A stretch of 64,000 nt of DNA from GCA-2731375 sp964344935 (GTDB lineage Bacteria > Pseudomonadota > Alphaproteobacteria > GCA-2731375), in the NCBI GenBank assembly GCA_964344935.1, contig CAYFPL010000001.1:372001-436000 (forward strand), given 5' to 3'. The notes under the pieces are model-generated. The model saw nothing but the letters and a program-made list of their open reading frames with translations, had not been told where the DNA came from and did no database searches. A program made the translations under genes and the position numbers. Numbering within the stretch: the first letter of the stretch is position 1; every line of letters starts with the position of its first letter. Below, one piece after another: positions 25,448-34,980 of this stretch.

Positions 25448-26227
25448 ATGATATTCGCAAAATCATTTCGCGAGGTCAGCCCCGACCGTTTCGTGGGCAG
25501 GCTGTTCAACGGCCACACCTACGCACGGACCAACTATCTGGGCAACGACACCTCCCACCGGGACACGCCACAGGCCCTGTTGGTCGAGCAATCGCCGAAT
25601 TCAATTATCCCGCCGCACTTTCACGGCATCGATCAGTACCAGGTGGTGGTCAAAGGCGGCGGCACCTTAGGCAAACATCGGGTGGCACCGGTTTGTGTGC
25701 ACTACGCCAACGCCTATTCCGGTTATGGCCCCCTGAATGCCGAGGACGAGGGGATCTTTTATTTTACCTTGAGGGCACAATCGGAACCGGGCGCCTTTTT
25801 CTTCCCCGAAGGGCGCAAGTTCCAGAAGCCTAACCGGCGGCGCAACATCGCCGTGGAAGTGGATGTACTGCCCGACGATACGGAACTGGCCGAATTGGAA
25901 ACCATCGAGCAGGAAGTGGTGCTGCCGGCGGAAGATGAAGGGTTGGCCGCATGGAATTTGCGTATGGGCCCGGATATGACCTTTACGGGACCCGACCCCG
26001 CGACGGGCGGCGGACAATACTACGTCGTCATGAACGGCACCTTGGTCCATGACGGCGCGGACTACGAAAAATGGTCATGCATCTTCGTCGAGCCGCCGGA
26101 AGCGGGATTGGAGTTTCAGTCGGGACCAAGAGGCCTGGAAGTTCTGATCCTGCAATACCCGTTCTGGGAAAAAGGCACGGTCCTGGTCAGCGATGCGCCC
26201 CTTTACGCAGAAGACCGGGTGGATTGA
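25448..26227 (+). CDS. Cupin-like protein of unknown function
   Basis: The 259-residue protein has a cupin-like metal site (IIPPHFHGIDQYQVVVKGGGTLG) near residues 55-77 and reads as a small beta-barrel enzyme or sensor with a second barrel-like half (about 165-255). The family name is not known to me. AGAGGATCGCC precedes the ATG. It is divergent from the TauD-family gene, so they may share control and a pathway. The 3' end overlaps the convergent YeeE-like gene by 25 bases. Confidence 0.55.
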   Translation: MIFAKSFREVSPDRFVGRLFNGHTYARTNYLGNDTSHRDTPQALLVEQSPNSIIPPHFHGIDQYQVVVKGGGTLGKHRVAPVCVHYANAYSGYGPLNAEDEGIFYFTLRAQSEPGAFFFPEGRKFQKPNRRRNIAVEVDVLPDDTELAELETIEQEVVLPAEDEGLAAWNLRMGPDMTFTGPDPATGGGQYYVVMNGTLVHDGADYEKWSCIFVEPPEAGLEFQSGPRGLEVLILQYPFWEKGTVLVSDAPLYAEDRVD

Positions 26228-26649
26228 CCGCCCACGGCTCCAGTAAAGATATCCAAGCGGGCTAGATAGCTGCCTGCAATCAAGGCCACGACGAACAATA
26301 TGATCTTGGGGTCCAGGAAGGCCAATGAGGCCAGCGCCGGTCCAGGACATAGGCCCGACAGACCCCAGCCGGCACCGAAGATCACGGCGCCGCCCAAAAG
26401 GCGACCATCAATGTCCTGGCGACTCGGAACCTGAAAGGCACTGCCTAATAACGGTTGCGGCCGCTTCAGGATCAAACGGAACGACAGGGCCGTGACAACC
26501 ACCGCACCACCCATGACGAAGGCCAGACTGGGATCCCAATTCCCCGTCACGTCCAAAAACCCGACGACCTTGGCGGGATTGATCATGCCGGATATGGCTA
26601 GGCCGAGGCCAAAGATTATGCCGCTGATCGCGGCAACCAGATGCGTCAT
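26203..26649 (-). CDS. YeeE/YedE-like membrane protein, second half (DUF6691 type)
   Basis: The 148-residue membrane protein has about four helices and the glycine/cysteine-containing motif GWGLSGLCPGPALASLAF. The YeeE/YedE family includes the TsuA thiosulfate channel and the split PmpA/PmpB proteins linked to sulfur import. Here the two halves are separate genes 4 bases apart, this one being the downstream half. It probably pairs with its neighbour in the inner membrane. The conserved Cys fits a sulfur-handling role. Confidence 0.82.
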   Translation of the reverse strand: MTHLVAAISGIIFGLGLAISGMINPAKVVGFLDVTGNWDPSLAFVMGGAVVVTALSFRLILKRPQPLLGSAFQVPSRQDIDGRLLGGAVIFGAGWGLSGLCPGPALASLAFLDPKIILFVVALIAGSYLARLDIFTGAVGGQSTRSSA

Positions 26650-26653
26650 AGCC

Positions 26654-27100
26654 TTATCCTCCCATACCCAAGCGGACGAGCAGGACGACGACGCCCGCCA
26701 CTGCCATGAAGGTCACGACGGCGGTCAGCGAACGGGGCGAAAACCGGCCCAAACCGCAGACCCCGTGGCCAGAAGTGCATCCGGAACCCAACTGGGTGCC
26801 GAAACCGACCAGAAGGCCGCCAAGCACCATGACAAGGGTCTGCGCGCCTTCGCCTAAGCCATGGGGGTTAATGTTGATGCCGCTGACATCACCTCCAAGG
26901 GCGGCATAGGCGCCCGCTCCCACGACTAAGCCGGCAATGAAAACTAGGCGCCACAGACGGTCGCCGCCTTTCAGCGTCAGTATGCCGCCGAGGATGCCGC
27001 TGATGCCCGCGATCCGGCCCATCACAGCCAGCATGATAACGGCGGAGACACCGATCAGAAGTCCGCCAATCAAGGCAGATACAGGTGTGAAGTTTTCCAT
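26654..27100 (-). CDS. YeeE/YedE-like membrane protein, first half
   Basis: The 148-residue membrane protein has about four helices and the family element GFGTQLGSGCTSGHGVCGLGRFSPRS with two cysteines. It is the upstream half of a split YeeE/YedE transporter whose other half follows after 4 bases. The family moves thiosulfate or other reduced sulfur compounds. AAGGAG lies 11 bases before the ATG at 27100. It is divergent from glutathione reductase, so sulfur and thiol metabolism may be linked here. Confidence 0.85.
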   Translation of the reverse strand: MENFTPVSALIGGLLIGVSAVIMLAVMGRIAGISGILGGILTLKGGDRLWRLVFIAGLVVGAGAYAALGGDVSGININPHGLGEGAQTLVMVLGGLLVGFGTQLGSGCTSGHGVCGLGRFSPRSLTAVVTFMAVAGVVVLLVRLGMGG

Positions 27101-27274
27101 TTCAACTATTGCTCCTTAGGCAAAGCGACACACTATCTTACTCTGTAACTAGGTTTGCCCGATCGCCTTTTCAATCTCTCTTCGTTGTGATGCCGACAAT
27201 CGCGACGAAGCCCTAGCACCGTACGGCGAAGCTACTATATTGCGGGACGTACATGACAATTCCGAGGACAGATG

Positions 27275-28651
27275 ATGGCTTACGATTTTGATCTTTTCGT
27301 GGTCGGTGCCGGCTCTGGCGGCGTGCGGGCTTCGCGGATCGCTGCCGGCTACGGCGCCAGTGTGGCGATAGCGGAAGAATACCGTTACGGCGGTACCTGC
27401 GTCATTCGCGGCTGCGTGCCGAAAAAACTGTTCGTCTATGCCTCCCACTTCGCCGAAGACTTCGAGGATGCGGAATCCTATGGCTGGTCCGTGGGCGATA
27501 TCAGCTTCGACTGGTCCAAGCTGGTCGCCAACAAAGACAGGGAAATCGACCGTTTGAACGGCATCTATATCCAGATGCTAGATGGCGCCGGCGTCAAACG
27601 CTTCGATGCCCGGGCGCGGCTGCGGGATGCCCACACAATAGAGGTTGGCGGCGAATTGGTGACGGCGGAGCATATCCTGCTGGCCACCGGCGGCGCCCCC
27701 ACCTTCCCTGATATCCCCGGCATCGAACATGCCATTAGTTCCAATGAGGCCTTCCACCTCGATTCCCTGCCCGAACACATCACCATCGTCGGCGGCGGCT
27801 ATATTGCCGTGGAATTCGCGGGCATCTTCAACGGCCTGGGCCGCAACGTGACCCAACTTTACCGCAGCGAACAGATCCTCCGCGGTTTCGACCGTGATGT
27901 GCGTGACCATCTGGCCGTTGAAATCCGCAAGAAAGGCATCGACCTGCGCACCGATACCAACGTCACCGCCATCGAGAAAGTGGACGACGGATATCGGCTG
28001 AGCCTGACCACCGGCGAAACCATGGAGACCGGCCTAATCATGTATGCCACCGGCCGCCACCCGAACAGCGGCGATCTGGGCTTGGAAGCAGTCGGTGTGG
28101 AACTGGCCAAGGGCGGCGCCGTTAAGGTGGATGAATGGTCCCAGACCAATATTCCCAACATTCATGCGGTTGGCGATTTGACCGACCGCATTGCCTTGAC
28201 CCCGGTCGCGTTGATGGAGGGGCATGCCTATGCCGATACGGTGTTTGGCAACAACCCCCGTAAGCCGAACCACGCGGATGTCCCCTCCGCCGTGTTCAGC
28301 CAGCCCAGCGTCGGCAATGTGGGTCTGACAGAGGAACAGGCCGTCGAACAGATCGGCGAGATCGATATCTACAAGTCCACCTTCACGCCCATGAAGCACA
28401 CCATGACGCCGTCGGAAGAAAAGACCCTGATGAAGCTAATCGTGGATTCCAAGACGGACCGGGTCGTGGGCTGCCACGTAGTGGGACCGGATGCGGCGGA
28501 AATGGTTCAAGGCATCGGCATTGCGCTTCGTTGCAATGCCACCAAGGCGCAGTTCGACGCCACCGTGGGCATCCACCCCTCCGCTGCGGAAGAACTGGTC
28601 ACCATGCGCAGCAAATGGACGCCACCGCCCGAGAGCCAGGCGGCGGAATAA
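27275..28651 (+). CDS. gor: Glutathione-disulfide reductase
   Basis: The 458-residue flavoprotein has an FAD-binding VVGAGSGGVRASRIA, the redox-active disulfide GGTCVIRGCVPKK, an NAD(P)H-binding ITIVGGGYIAVEFAGIF and a C-terminal GIHPSAAEELVT with the catalytic His. These fit glutathione reductase of the plant/cyanobacterial-alphaproteobacterial type. It regenerates GSH from GSSG in the cytoplasm. The second ATG of an ATGATG pair (27275) is used because it gives the family N-terminus MAYDFDLFVVG. A putative GST is nearby. Confidence 0.93.
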   Translation: MAYDFDLFVVGAGSGGVRASRIAAGYGASVAIAEEYRYGGTCVIRGCVPKKLFVYASHFAEDFEDAESYGWSVGDISFDWSKLVANKDREIDRLNGIYIQMLDGAGVKRFDARARLRDAHTIEVGGELVTAEHILLATGGAPTFPDIPGIEHAISSNEAFHLDSLPEHITIVGGGYIAVEFAGIFNGLGRNVTQLYRSEQILRGFDRDVRDHLAVEIRKKGIDLRTDTNVTAIEKVDDGYRLSLTTGETMETGLIMYATGRHPNSGDLGLEAVGVELAKGGAVKVDEWSQTNIPNIHAVGDLTDRIALTPVALMEGHAYADTVFGNNPRKPNHADVPSAVFSQPSVGNVGLTEEQAVEQIGEIDIYKSTFTPMKHTMTPSEEKTLMKLIVDSKTDRVVGCHVVGPDAAEMVQGIGIALRCNATKAQFDATVGIHPSAAEELVTMRSKWTPPPESQAAE

Positions 28652-28653
28652 GG

Positions 28654-29829
28654 TTATTCCCGCCCCGGCCTGACGACCTTGGTAGATTGCCGCCAAGCCG
28701 GCGCGGCCATGAGCCACAGTAGGGTCGCCAGATAGATCCCACCCAATAGCAGGTGGATCATTTCCGGCGTCGTGACGGCGAGAACGAAGCCGGTGGAGAG
28801 CGGCCCGGCGGCCGCGCCCACATCGCGCCAGGTCTGATTGCGCGCCAATGGCTGCAGCACGGATTCGTCGGCGAATAAGGCCACCGCCGCCGGGATTAAT
28901 GTTCCAAGGGCGCCGCGTGCGAGAACGATCGCCAGCGCGCCGATGTAGAGCCAGCCGACCCCGACCATTGCCAGGCCGGCAGCCAGGACGACGGACGATA
29001 TCACCAAGGGCGCACGCACGCCAAAGCGATCAGCGATATGGCCCGAGATGGGCGCCACCACCATTTCCGCCACCCGCCGGCCGGAAATCATCAGCCCGCC
29101 CCACAACATCGCCGCTTCGATCGAGACCTGGCCAGCCAGCATGATGGATACGGTCATGGTGAAGACCCCGTCGACGCCAAAGCCCATCCAGAAGATCAGG
29201 ATATCCAGGCGGTCCGGCCGCGGCAGGATACCGGGCCTGCTGGCCGGCTGCGCGGTGCTGCGCTTCGGGGTCTTGGGCAACATCAACGCCAGCAGGGCGG
29301 CGATGCAGGACACCACGGAGAGATGCAGAAACACATCCCGCGGCCCCACCACACCGGCTAGCCAGGCGCCAACAGTCAAAGCCAGAAGCGGACCCACCTG
29401 CTCCACAGCCCGGCTAACGCCCACCCGGGCGCCGGTGCGGCTACGGTCGGCGGCGGCATAGCCCAGGGTCGCCAGCAGCAGCGCGCCATAGGAAAGGCCC
29501 CAGATCACCCGCGCCGCCAGAAGCGGCGCCCAACCCTGGAACAGACCATACATGGCCGTTGAAATGATGGCGGTAATAGAGGCGAAGAGGCAAAGGTTCT
29601 TGAAGCCGATGCGTTCGCCCAACGCGGCGATCATGCCGTAAGAAAAGGTACGAACGATGCGGTTGGCAGCCAGTAACACCCCTACCCAGGCCAGACTGAC
29701 GCCGAAGGCATCCGCATTGACCGGCAGGACCACATAGATCAGGGCATCGCCCAGCATGGCGATGGACATGGCGCCGGAGGAAAGCCAGAGGCTGCGCCAG
29801 CTCTTGTCTTGGGTACCCTGGTCACTCAT
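28654..29829 (-). CDS. MFS transporter
   Basis: The 391-residue protein has about 12 membrane helices and an MFS-like loop ALGERIGFKN between helices 2 and 3. No substrate motif is visible. The gene is the last of a five-gene minus-strand operon for beta-oxidation, 33 bases after the enoyl-CoA hydratase gene, so it may export or import the acid that the operon degrades. It converges with gor with a two-base gap. Confidence 0.85.
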   Translation of the reverse strand: MSDQGTQDKSWRSLWLSSGAMSIAMLGDALIYVVLPVNADAFGVSLAWVGVLLAANRIVRTFSYGMIAALGERIGFKNLCLFASITAIISTAMYGLFQGWAPLLAARVIWGLSYGALLLATLGYAAADRSRTGARVGVSRAVEQVGPLLALTVGAWLAGVVGPRDVFLHLSVVSCIAALLALMLPKTPKRSTAQPASRPGILPRPDRLDILIFWMGFGVDGVFTMTVSIMLAGQVSIEAAMLWGGLMISGRRVAEMVVAPISGHIADRFGVRAPLVISSVVLAAGLAMVGVGWLYIGALAIVLARGALGTLIPAAVALFADESVLQPLARNQTWRDVGAAAGPLSTGFVLAVTTPEMIHLLLGGIYLATLLWLMAAPAWRQSTKVVRPGRE

Positions 29830-29862
29830 GGCCAGGCCTGCCGGGCGGTTCGACCGGAAGGG

Positions 29863-30693
29863 CTATTTGCCGGTGAAGTTCGGCACCCGCTTGTCTTTCC
29901 AGGCGGCGATGCCTTCCTTGAAATCATCCGATTTCTGCGCTTCCGCCATCTCGGCCAGGCATTGTTCCATGGCCGCATCAAAACCCTGGTCAAGGCCCTG
30001 ATAGATCATCTCCTTCACCACCCTATTGGAGCGCGGGGAGACAGCAGTGGCCAGTTCCCGGGCATAGTCCATTACCGCTGGCAGCAACTCGTTGGTGGGG
30101 AAGACCTTGTCTACCAGACCCATTTCCAGGGCTTCGTCGGCCTCCACCAGGCGCGCGCTATAGAGCAGATCAAAGGCCTTCGAGGGCTGCATAAGACGGG
30201 GCAGAAGCCAGGCTAGGCCGTATTCCGGCACCAGACCGCGCTTGGAGAAGGCGGTGCCGAACTTGACGGTATCAGAGGCAAAACGGATATCGGCGAACAT
30301 AGGCAAGACCATGCCGACGCCCACCGCCGGGCCGTTCACGGCGGCGATCACCGGCTTCGGTACGGTGGCAATCCAGGCGTATTTGGCGGCGAAGGCCTCG
30401 GGCAAATCCAGGCCGCCTTCGACGGCGCCGGTGAAGGACAGCGTTTCGCCTTCGTCCACCGTTTCGCCTGCGGCACGGCCCTGCAGGCGCGCAGCATCGG
30501 CACCGGCGCAGAAACCACGGCCCGCGCCCGTCAGCACGATCACGCGGACCTCGTCGTCGTCAGTGGCCTGCTGCATGGCGGCGCGGATTTCCCCGGCCAT
30601 GGTCAAAGTCATGGCATTCAGCCGGTCGGGGCGGTTCAAGGTGACGACGGCGACACCGTCCTCCACATTGTAAATTACTTCCTGGAACGACAT
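29863..30693 (-). CDS. Enoyl-CoA hydratase/isomerase family protein
   Basis: The 276-residue crotonase-fold enzyme has GRGFCAGADAARLQG and NGPAVGVGMVLPMFADIRFASDTVKFGTAF, the two oxyanion-hole segments. The catalytic Glu region reads FSKRGLVPEYG. It would hydrate a trans-2-enoyl-CoA or isomerise an enoyl-CoA. The start at 30693 (MSFQEVIYNV) has AAGGAAG upstream; longer readings add residues from non-family sequence. It sits between the TauD-like gene and the MFS gene. Confidence 0.9.
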   Translation of the reverse strand: MSFQEVIYNVEDGVAVVTLNRPDRLNAMTLTMAGEIRAAMQQATDDDEVRVIVLTGAGRGFCAGADAARLQGRAAGETVDEGETLSFTGAVEGGLDLPEAFAAKYAWIATVPKPVIAAVNGPAVGVGMVLPMFADIRFASDTVKFGTAFSKRGLVPEYGLAWLLPRLMQPSKAFDLLYSARLVEADEALEMGLVDKVFPTNELLPAVMDYARELATAVSPRSNRVVKEMIYQGLDQGFDAAMEQCLAEMAEAQKSDDFKEGIAAWKDKRVPNFTGK

Positions 30694-30719
30694 CTTGCTT
30701 CCTTTGGAAATGGGTGGCG

Positions 30720-31562
30720 TTAAGCCTGTGGCGCCTTGCCCTGGATGGTGACGCGGTGCATCAGCCGGGTCTGTCCGTGATAGTCGTTGACGGCGAAATG
30801 CTGGGTACAAAGGTTATCCCAGAAGGCCATGGTCCCGGGCTTCCAGGCCAGGCGGCAGGTGAATTCCGGGCGGGCGGCATGCTCGAACAGGAAGTCCAAC
30901 AACGGCTTGCTTTCGGCCTCGGTCATATCGGCAAAACGGACGGTGAAGCCGCGGTTCACGTAAAGATATTTGCGTCCCGATTCCGCATGGGTGCAGATCA
31001 CGGGATGCTCCACCTCGCGCAAGGCGGATTCGGACAATTTGAACTTTTCAGCCCGGTATGATTTGCCGTCGTCTTGTGGGCCGAAGGCCCGAGCGCCCGA
31101 ATGAACAGCCTTCAAACCTGACAGCATTTCTTGCATGCCGGGAGACAGGGCCTCATAGGCAGCATACATCGAGGCAAAAATGGTATCGCCGCCTCGCTCG
31201 GGTAGTTTCTTGGCATAGAGCATGGAACCCAAGGCGGGCTCGGGGTCATAGCTGTGATCGGTGTGCCATGCGCCGCCGATATTGTAAGTCTCTTTTGGTT
31301 CCTTGCTGACCTTGGCGATCTCCGGATAGCCCTCGACAGTTGGGAAATACCGGTTAACGTCTATATCCCCGAACCGCCGGGCGAAGGCCAAATGCTCCTC
31401 CGGTTTCAGGTCCTGGTCCATGAAGAAAACAACGCTGTGGTCAAAGAAGGCCTGGCGAACCGCCGCCATGGTCGAATTGTCCAGGTCACCGGCCAGATCC
31501 AGGCCGTGGATCTCCGCCCCCAATGCGCCCGATACAGGCCTCACTTCCATCGCCTGAGCCAT
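30720..31562 (-). CDS. TauD/TfdA-family dioxygenase in a beta-oxidation operon
   Basis: The 280-residue enzyme has the H-x-D pair (AWHTDHSYDPEP) and the distal His and Arg (TRLMHRVTIQG). The N-terminus MAQAMEVRPVSGALGAEIHGLDL is family-like; the start at 31562 has AAGGGAGCAG upstream, and extending further would overlap the FadB-like gene in another frame. It is one of two TauD members in this window. Its position between FadB-like and enoyl-CoA hydratase genes suggests that it prepares a fatty or branched acid by hydroxylation. That role is inference. Confidence 0.88.
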   Translation of the reverse strand: MAQAMEVRPVSGALGAEIHGLDLAGDLDNSTMAAVRQAFFDHSVVFFMDQDLKPEEHLAFARRFGDIDVNRYFPTVEGYPEIAKVSKEPKETYNIGGAWHTDHSYDPEPALGSMLYAKKLPERGGDTIFASMYAAYEALSPGMQEMLSGLKAVHSGARAFGPQDDGKSYRAEKFKLSESALREVEHPVICTHAESGRKYLYVNRGFTVRFADMTEAESKPLLDFLFEHAARPEFTCRLAWKPGTMAFWDNLCTQHFAVNDYHGQTRLMHRVTIQGKAPQA

Positions 31563-31573
31563 TCGCTGCTCCC

Positions 31574-33703
31574 TTACGCTGCTTTGCCGTAGAAACCCTC
31601 GCCCTTCTCCGCCATCTCGCGGAGCAACTTCGGCGGGCTGAAGCGGGGGCCATAAGCCTGGGCAAGACGGTCGCATTCGGCGACGAATTCCTGAATGCCA
31701 ATGGTGTCCACCTGGCTTAACACGCCGCCCCGGAAGGGCGGGAAACCCCATCCCATGATCGAACCCACATCCGCATCGCGTTTTTCGGTGACGACGCCTT
31801 CTTCCATGCAGCGTGCGGTCTCCACCGACTGGATGAACATCAGGCGCTTCTTCACCTCGTCCACATCCGGTTGCTCCGCCGCTGGCGGGCATTGCTCCGC
31901 CAATCCAGGCCAAAGGCGTTTATCCCCCTTCTCGGGATAGTCATAGAAGCCCTTGGCTGATTTTCGGCCCAGACGGCCCAACTCTTCGACCATCGTCACC
32001 ACCAGATCGTCGCCTGGCACAGGGACATAGTCATCGCCCATGTCCTCGCGGGTCTGCTTACCGATCTTGTACATCAGGTCGATGGAAACCTCGTCCGCCA
32101 TGGCCAGCGGCCCGACCGGCATGCCGGCCATCTTGCCCGCATTCTCGATCAGCGCCGGTGCGACGCCGTCGGCGAGCAGGGCCAGGCCCTCGCGCACATA
32201 GGTGCCGAAGACGCGGGAGGTGTAAAAGCCGCGGGAATCGTTGACCACAATGGGTGTCTTGCGGATGGCCTTCACATAGTCGATGGACTTGGCCAGGGTC
32301 TCATCCGAGGTCCCTTCCCCCATGATGATCTCCACCAGCGGCATACGGTCCACAGGCGAGAAGAAATGCAGGCCGATGAAGTTGTCGGGCCGGCTGGAGG
32401 CTTCGGCCAGACCGGTGATGGGCAAGGTCGACGTGTTGGAACCGAAAACTATTCCGTCTCCCGTCACGGCCAGGGTCTTTTGCGTTACGTCCGCTTTCAC
32501 ACCCCGGTCCTCGAACACCGCCTCGATCACCAGGTCGCAGCCCGCCAAGTCGTCGAAATTGGTGGTCGGCTGGATACGGGCCAGGGCGGCATCGGCGGCC
32601 TCCTGATCCATGCGCCGGCGGGAGACGCGCTTCTTCAGCAGGTCCGCGGCATGCTCTTTGCCCTTGTCGGCACTCTCCTGTGCCATGTCCAGCAGCACCA
32701 CGTCCATGCCGCGCAACGCCGTAACAAAGGCAATGCCCGCGCCCATCATCCCGGCCCCAAGCACGCCGATTTTGTTGAATGTCGCTTCCGGAACGCCCTC
32801 GGGCCGGCCGGCGCCCTTGCCTGCCTCCGTCAGGGCAAAGAACAGGCGGATCATATTACGGCATTCCGGCGTCATGGCGGTGGCGATGAGATAGCGGATC
32901 TCGATCTTCAGGCCCGTATCGATATCCACCTGACAACCCTCAAACACCGAAGACATGATATTCTCTTGCGCGGGGTAATTGCCAAAGGTGCGCTGGCGCA
33001 GCATGGCATTGCCTGCCATGAAGGCCTGTTGGCCTTGGGGCGATTGCACGGCGCCACCGGGTATCTTGAAGCCCCGCTTGTCCCAGGGCTGAACCTTGTT
33101 TTTCTGGCCATCGCCTAGGACCCAGGCCTTGGCCGCCGCCAGCAGTTCATCCGCCGGCACCACTTCGTCAACCATGCCCATGTTCTTGGCCGCCGCCGGT
33201 GCCAGTTCCTTGCCTTCCAGCATCAGGGGCAAGGCCTGCTGCATGCCGATCAGGCGGGACAGCCGTTGGGTGCCGCCACCACCCGGCAACAGGCCGATCT
33301 TGGCTTCAGGCAGACCAATCTTGATCTTGGCGTCGTCGGCAGCAATGCGATGGTGGGAAGCCAGGCAAAGCTCGTAACCGCCGCCTAGAGCATGCCCGTT
33401 GATGGCGGCGACGAACGGCTTGCCCCCCGTTTCCATATCCCTGAACATCTTGTGCGTCAGGGTGATGAATTTGGTCAGGGCCTCTTTGCTGCCATCTCCC
33501 ATGGCGGAGAGATCGGCGCCGACCATGAATTCCTTATGGGCCGAAGCAACGATTACGCCCTTGACCTCGTCATCGCCTAGGGCTTTCTCCACCGCCGCGG
33601 AATAGGCCGCGATTGTCTCCTCGTTCAGGACATTCATGGGCCGGTTGGAAACATTCCAGGTGATGGTGGCGACGCCGTCGCCATCCACATTGTAGTCCAT
33701 CAT
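31574..33703 (-). CDS. Trifunctional-type enoyl-CoA hydratase/3-hydroxyacyl-CoA dehydrogenase (FadB/FadJ-like)
   Basis: The 709-residue fusion has an N-terminal crotonase domain (GHALGGGYELCLASHHRIAADD and GLPEAKIGLLPGGGGTQRLS) and a 3-hydroxyacyl-CoA dehydrogenase domain with NAD-binding GAGMMGAGIAF and a second helical domain near the end. It catalyses steps two and three of beta-oxidation in the cytoplasm. It lies 11 bases after the thiolase gene on the same strand, the usual fadBA-type pairing, and precedes the TauD-like gene by 11 bases. Confidence 0.95.
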   Translation of the reverse strand: MMDYNVDGDGVATITWNVSNRPMNVLNEETIAAYSAAVEKALGDDEVKGVIVASAHKEFMVGADLSAMGDGSKEALTKFITLTHKMFRDMETGGKPFVAAINGHALGGGYELCLASHHRIAADDAKIKIGLPEAKIGLLPGGGGTQRLSRLIGMQQALPLMLEGKELAPAAAKNMGMVDEVVPADELLAAAKAWVLGDGQKNKVQPWDKRGFKIPGGAVQSPQGQQAFMAGNAMLRQRTFGNYPAQENIMSSVFEGCQVDIDTGLKIEIRYLIATAMTPECRNMIRLFFALTEAGKGAGRPEGVPEATFNKIGVLGAGMMGAGIAFVTALRGMDVVLLDMAQESADKGKEHAADLLKKRVSRRRMDQEAADAALARIQPTTNFDDLAGCDLVIEAVFEDRGVKADVTQKTLAVTGDGIVFGSNTSTLPITGLAEASSRPDNFIGLHFFSPVDRMPLVEIIMGEGTSDETLAKSIDYVKAIRKTPIVVNDSRGFYTSRVFGTYVREGLALLADGVAPALIENAGKMAGMPVGPLAMADEVSIDLMYKIGKQTREDMGDDYVPVPGDDLVVTMVEELGRLGRKSAKGFYDYPEKGDKRLWPGLAEQCPPAAEQPDVDEVKKRLMFIQSVETARCMEEGVVTEKRDADVGSIMGWGFPPFRGGVLSQVDTIGIQEFVAECDRLAQAYGPRFSPPKLLREMAEKGEGFYGKAA

Positions 33704-33714
33704 TGTTCTTGTCC

Positions 33715-34923
33715 TCAGAGGCGTTCAATAATTGTGGCGGTGCCCATGCCGGCGCCGACGCACAATGTGGCAAGCGCGGTGCTTTTGCCCGTACGTTCCA
33801 AGTCGTCCAGCACCGTGCCCAAGATCATGGCGCCTGTGGCACCCAGGGGATGGCCCATGGCGATGGCGCCGCCGCAGACGTTGATATTGTCATGGTCGAT
33901 GTCCAGTGCTTCCATGAAGCGTAGGACGACCGCGGCAAACGCCTCGTTCAACTCCCAGACGTCGATATCGCCCTTCTCCATGCCGGCACGTTTGAGCGCC
34001 TTTTCAGCCGCGAACGACGGACCAGTCAGCATGATCGTCGGCTCGGAACCGATGGAAGCGAAACTGCGTATGCGGGCCCTTGGTTTTAGGCCCAGCTTTT
34101 CACCGATTTCCTTGGTCCCCAGCAGAACGGCAGCAGCGCCATCGACGATGCCTGACGAATTGCCGGCATGATGCACGTGTTCGATGGCTTCCACTTCCGG
34201 ATAGCGCTGGATGGCCACGGAGTTGAAACCGAACTGTTCACCAATATTCCCGAAAGAGGCATCAAGCGAGGCCAAGGACTGCATGTCGGTTTCCGGCCGC
34301 ATGTGCTCGTCGTTATCCAGCACGGTATCGCCGTTGACATCGACGACGGGGACGATGGCACTGTCGAAGCGGCCTTCGTCCCAGGCCTGCTTCGCCCGTT
34401 TCTGGCTTTCCACCGCATATGCATCCACATCGTCGCGGGAATAGCCGTACTTGGTGGCGATCAGGTCAGCGGAGATGCCTTGGGGAACGAAATAGCTGTG
34501 GAAGGCCACGGCCGGATCGGTGGCCCAGGCGCCGCCGTCGGAGCCCATGGGCACGCGGCTCATGCTTTCGACACCGCCGCCAACCGCCATATCGGACTGC
34601 CCGGACATGATTTGCCCGGCGGCCATGTTGACTGCTTCCAAACCGGATGCGCAGAACCGGTTGACCTGGACGCCGGCGGTGGTCTCCGCATAGTCGGCAT
34701 TGATCGCCGCGACACGGGCGATATCCGCGCCCTGTTCGCCCACCGGCGCCACGCAGCCCAGCACCACGTCTTCCACATTGGCGGTGTCGAGATCGTTGCG
34801 GTCTCGGATGGCGCGCAGGGCGGTAGAGGCCAATTCGATTGGCGTCACCGAATGCAGCGCACCACTTGCCCGGCCCTTGCCCCGTGGTGTTCGTACGTGA
34901 TCGTAAATATAGGCATCGGCCAT
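33715..34923 (-). CDS. Acetyl-CoA C-acyltransferase (thiolase)
   Basis: The 402-residue thiolase has the acyl-accepting Cys in NRFCASGLEAVNMAAGQI, the His motif GGAIAMGHPLGATGA and the C-terminal Cys in LCVGAGMGTATIIE. It cleaves 3-ketoacyl-CoA to acetyl-CoA, the last beta-oxidation step. It is the first gene of the five-gene operon thiolase, FadB-like, TauD-like, enoyl-CoA hydratase, MFS. The start at 34923 begins MADAYIYDHVRTPRGKG. Confidence 0.94.
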   Translation of the reverse strand: MADAYIYDHVRTPRGKGRASGALHSVTPIELASTALRAIRDRNDLDTANVEDVVLGCVAPVGEQGADIARVAAINADYAETTAGVQVNRFCASGLEAVNMAAGQIMSGQSDMAVGGGVESMSRVPMGSDGGAWATDPAVAFHSYFVPQGISADLIATKYGYSRDDVDAYAVESQKRAKQAWDEGRFDSAIVPVVDVNGDTVLDNDEHMRPETDMQSLASLDASFGNIGEQFGFNSVAIQRYPEVEAIEHVHHAGNSSGIVDGAAAVLLGTKEIGEKLGLKPRARIRSFASIGSEPTIMLTGPSFAAEKALKRAGMEKGDIDVWELNEAFAAVVLRFMEALDIDHDNINVCGGAIAMGHPLGATGAMILGTVLDDLERTGKSTALATLCVGAGMGTATIIERL

Positions 34924-34980
34924 GTCGGTTATCCTTCCAAAATCATAAAACGCAAGCGGATAGCCCCTTTGATTGCCGTG

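Noticed and set aside
27101..27274. CTTCGT and ACGAAG inverted repeat upstream of gor.
   Set aside because: The arms are short, with a bulged inner stem, and no partner site or T-run supports a role.
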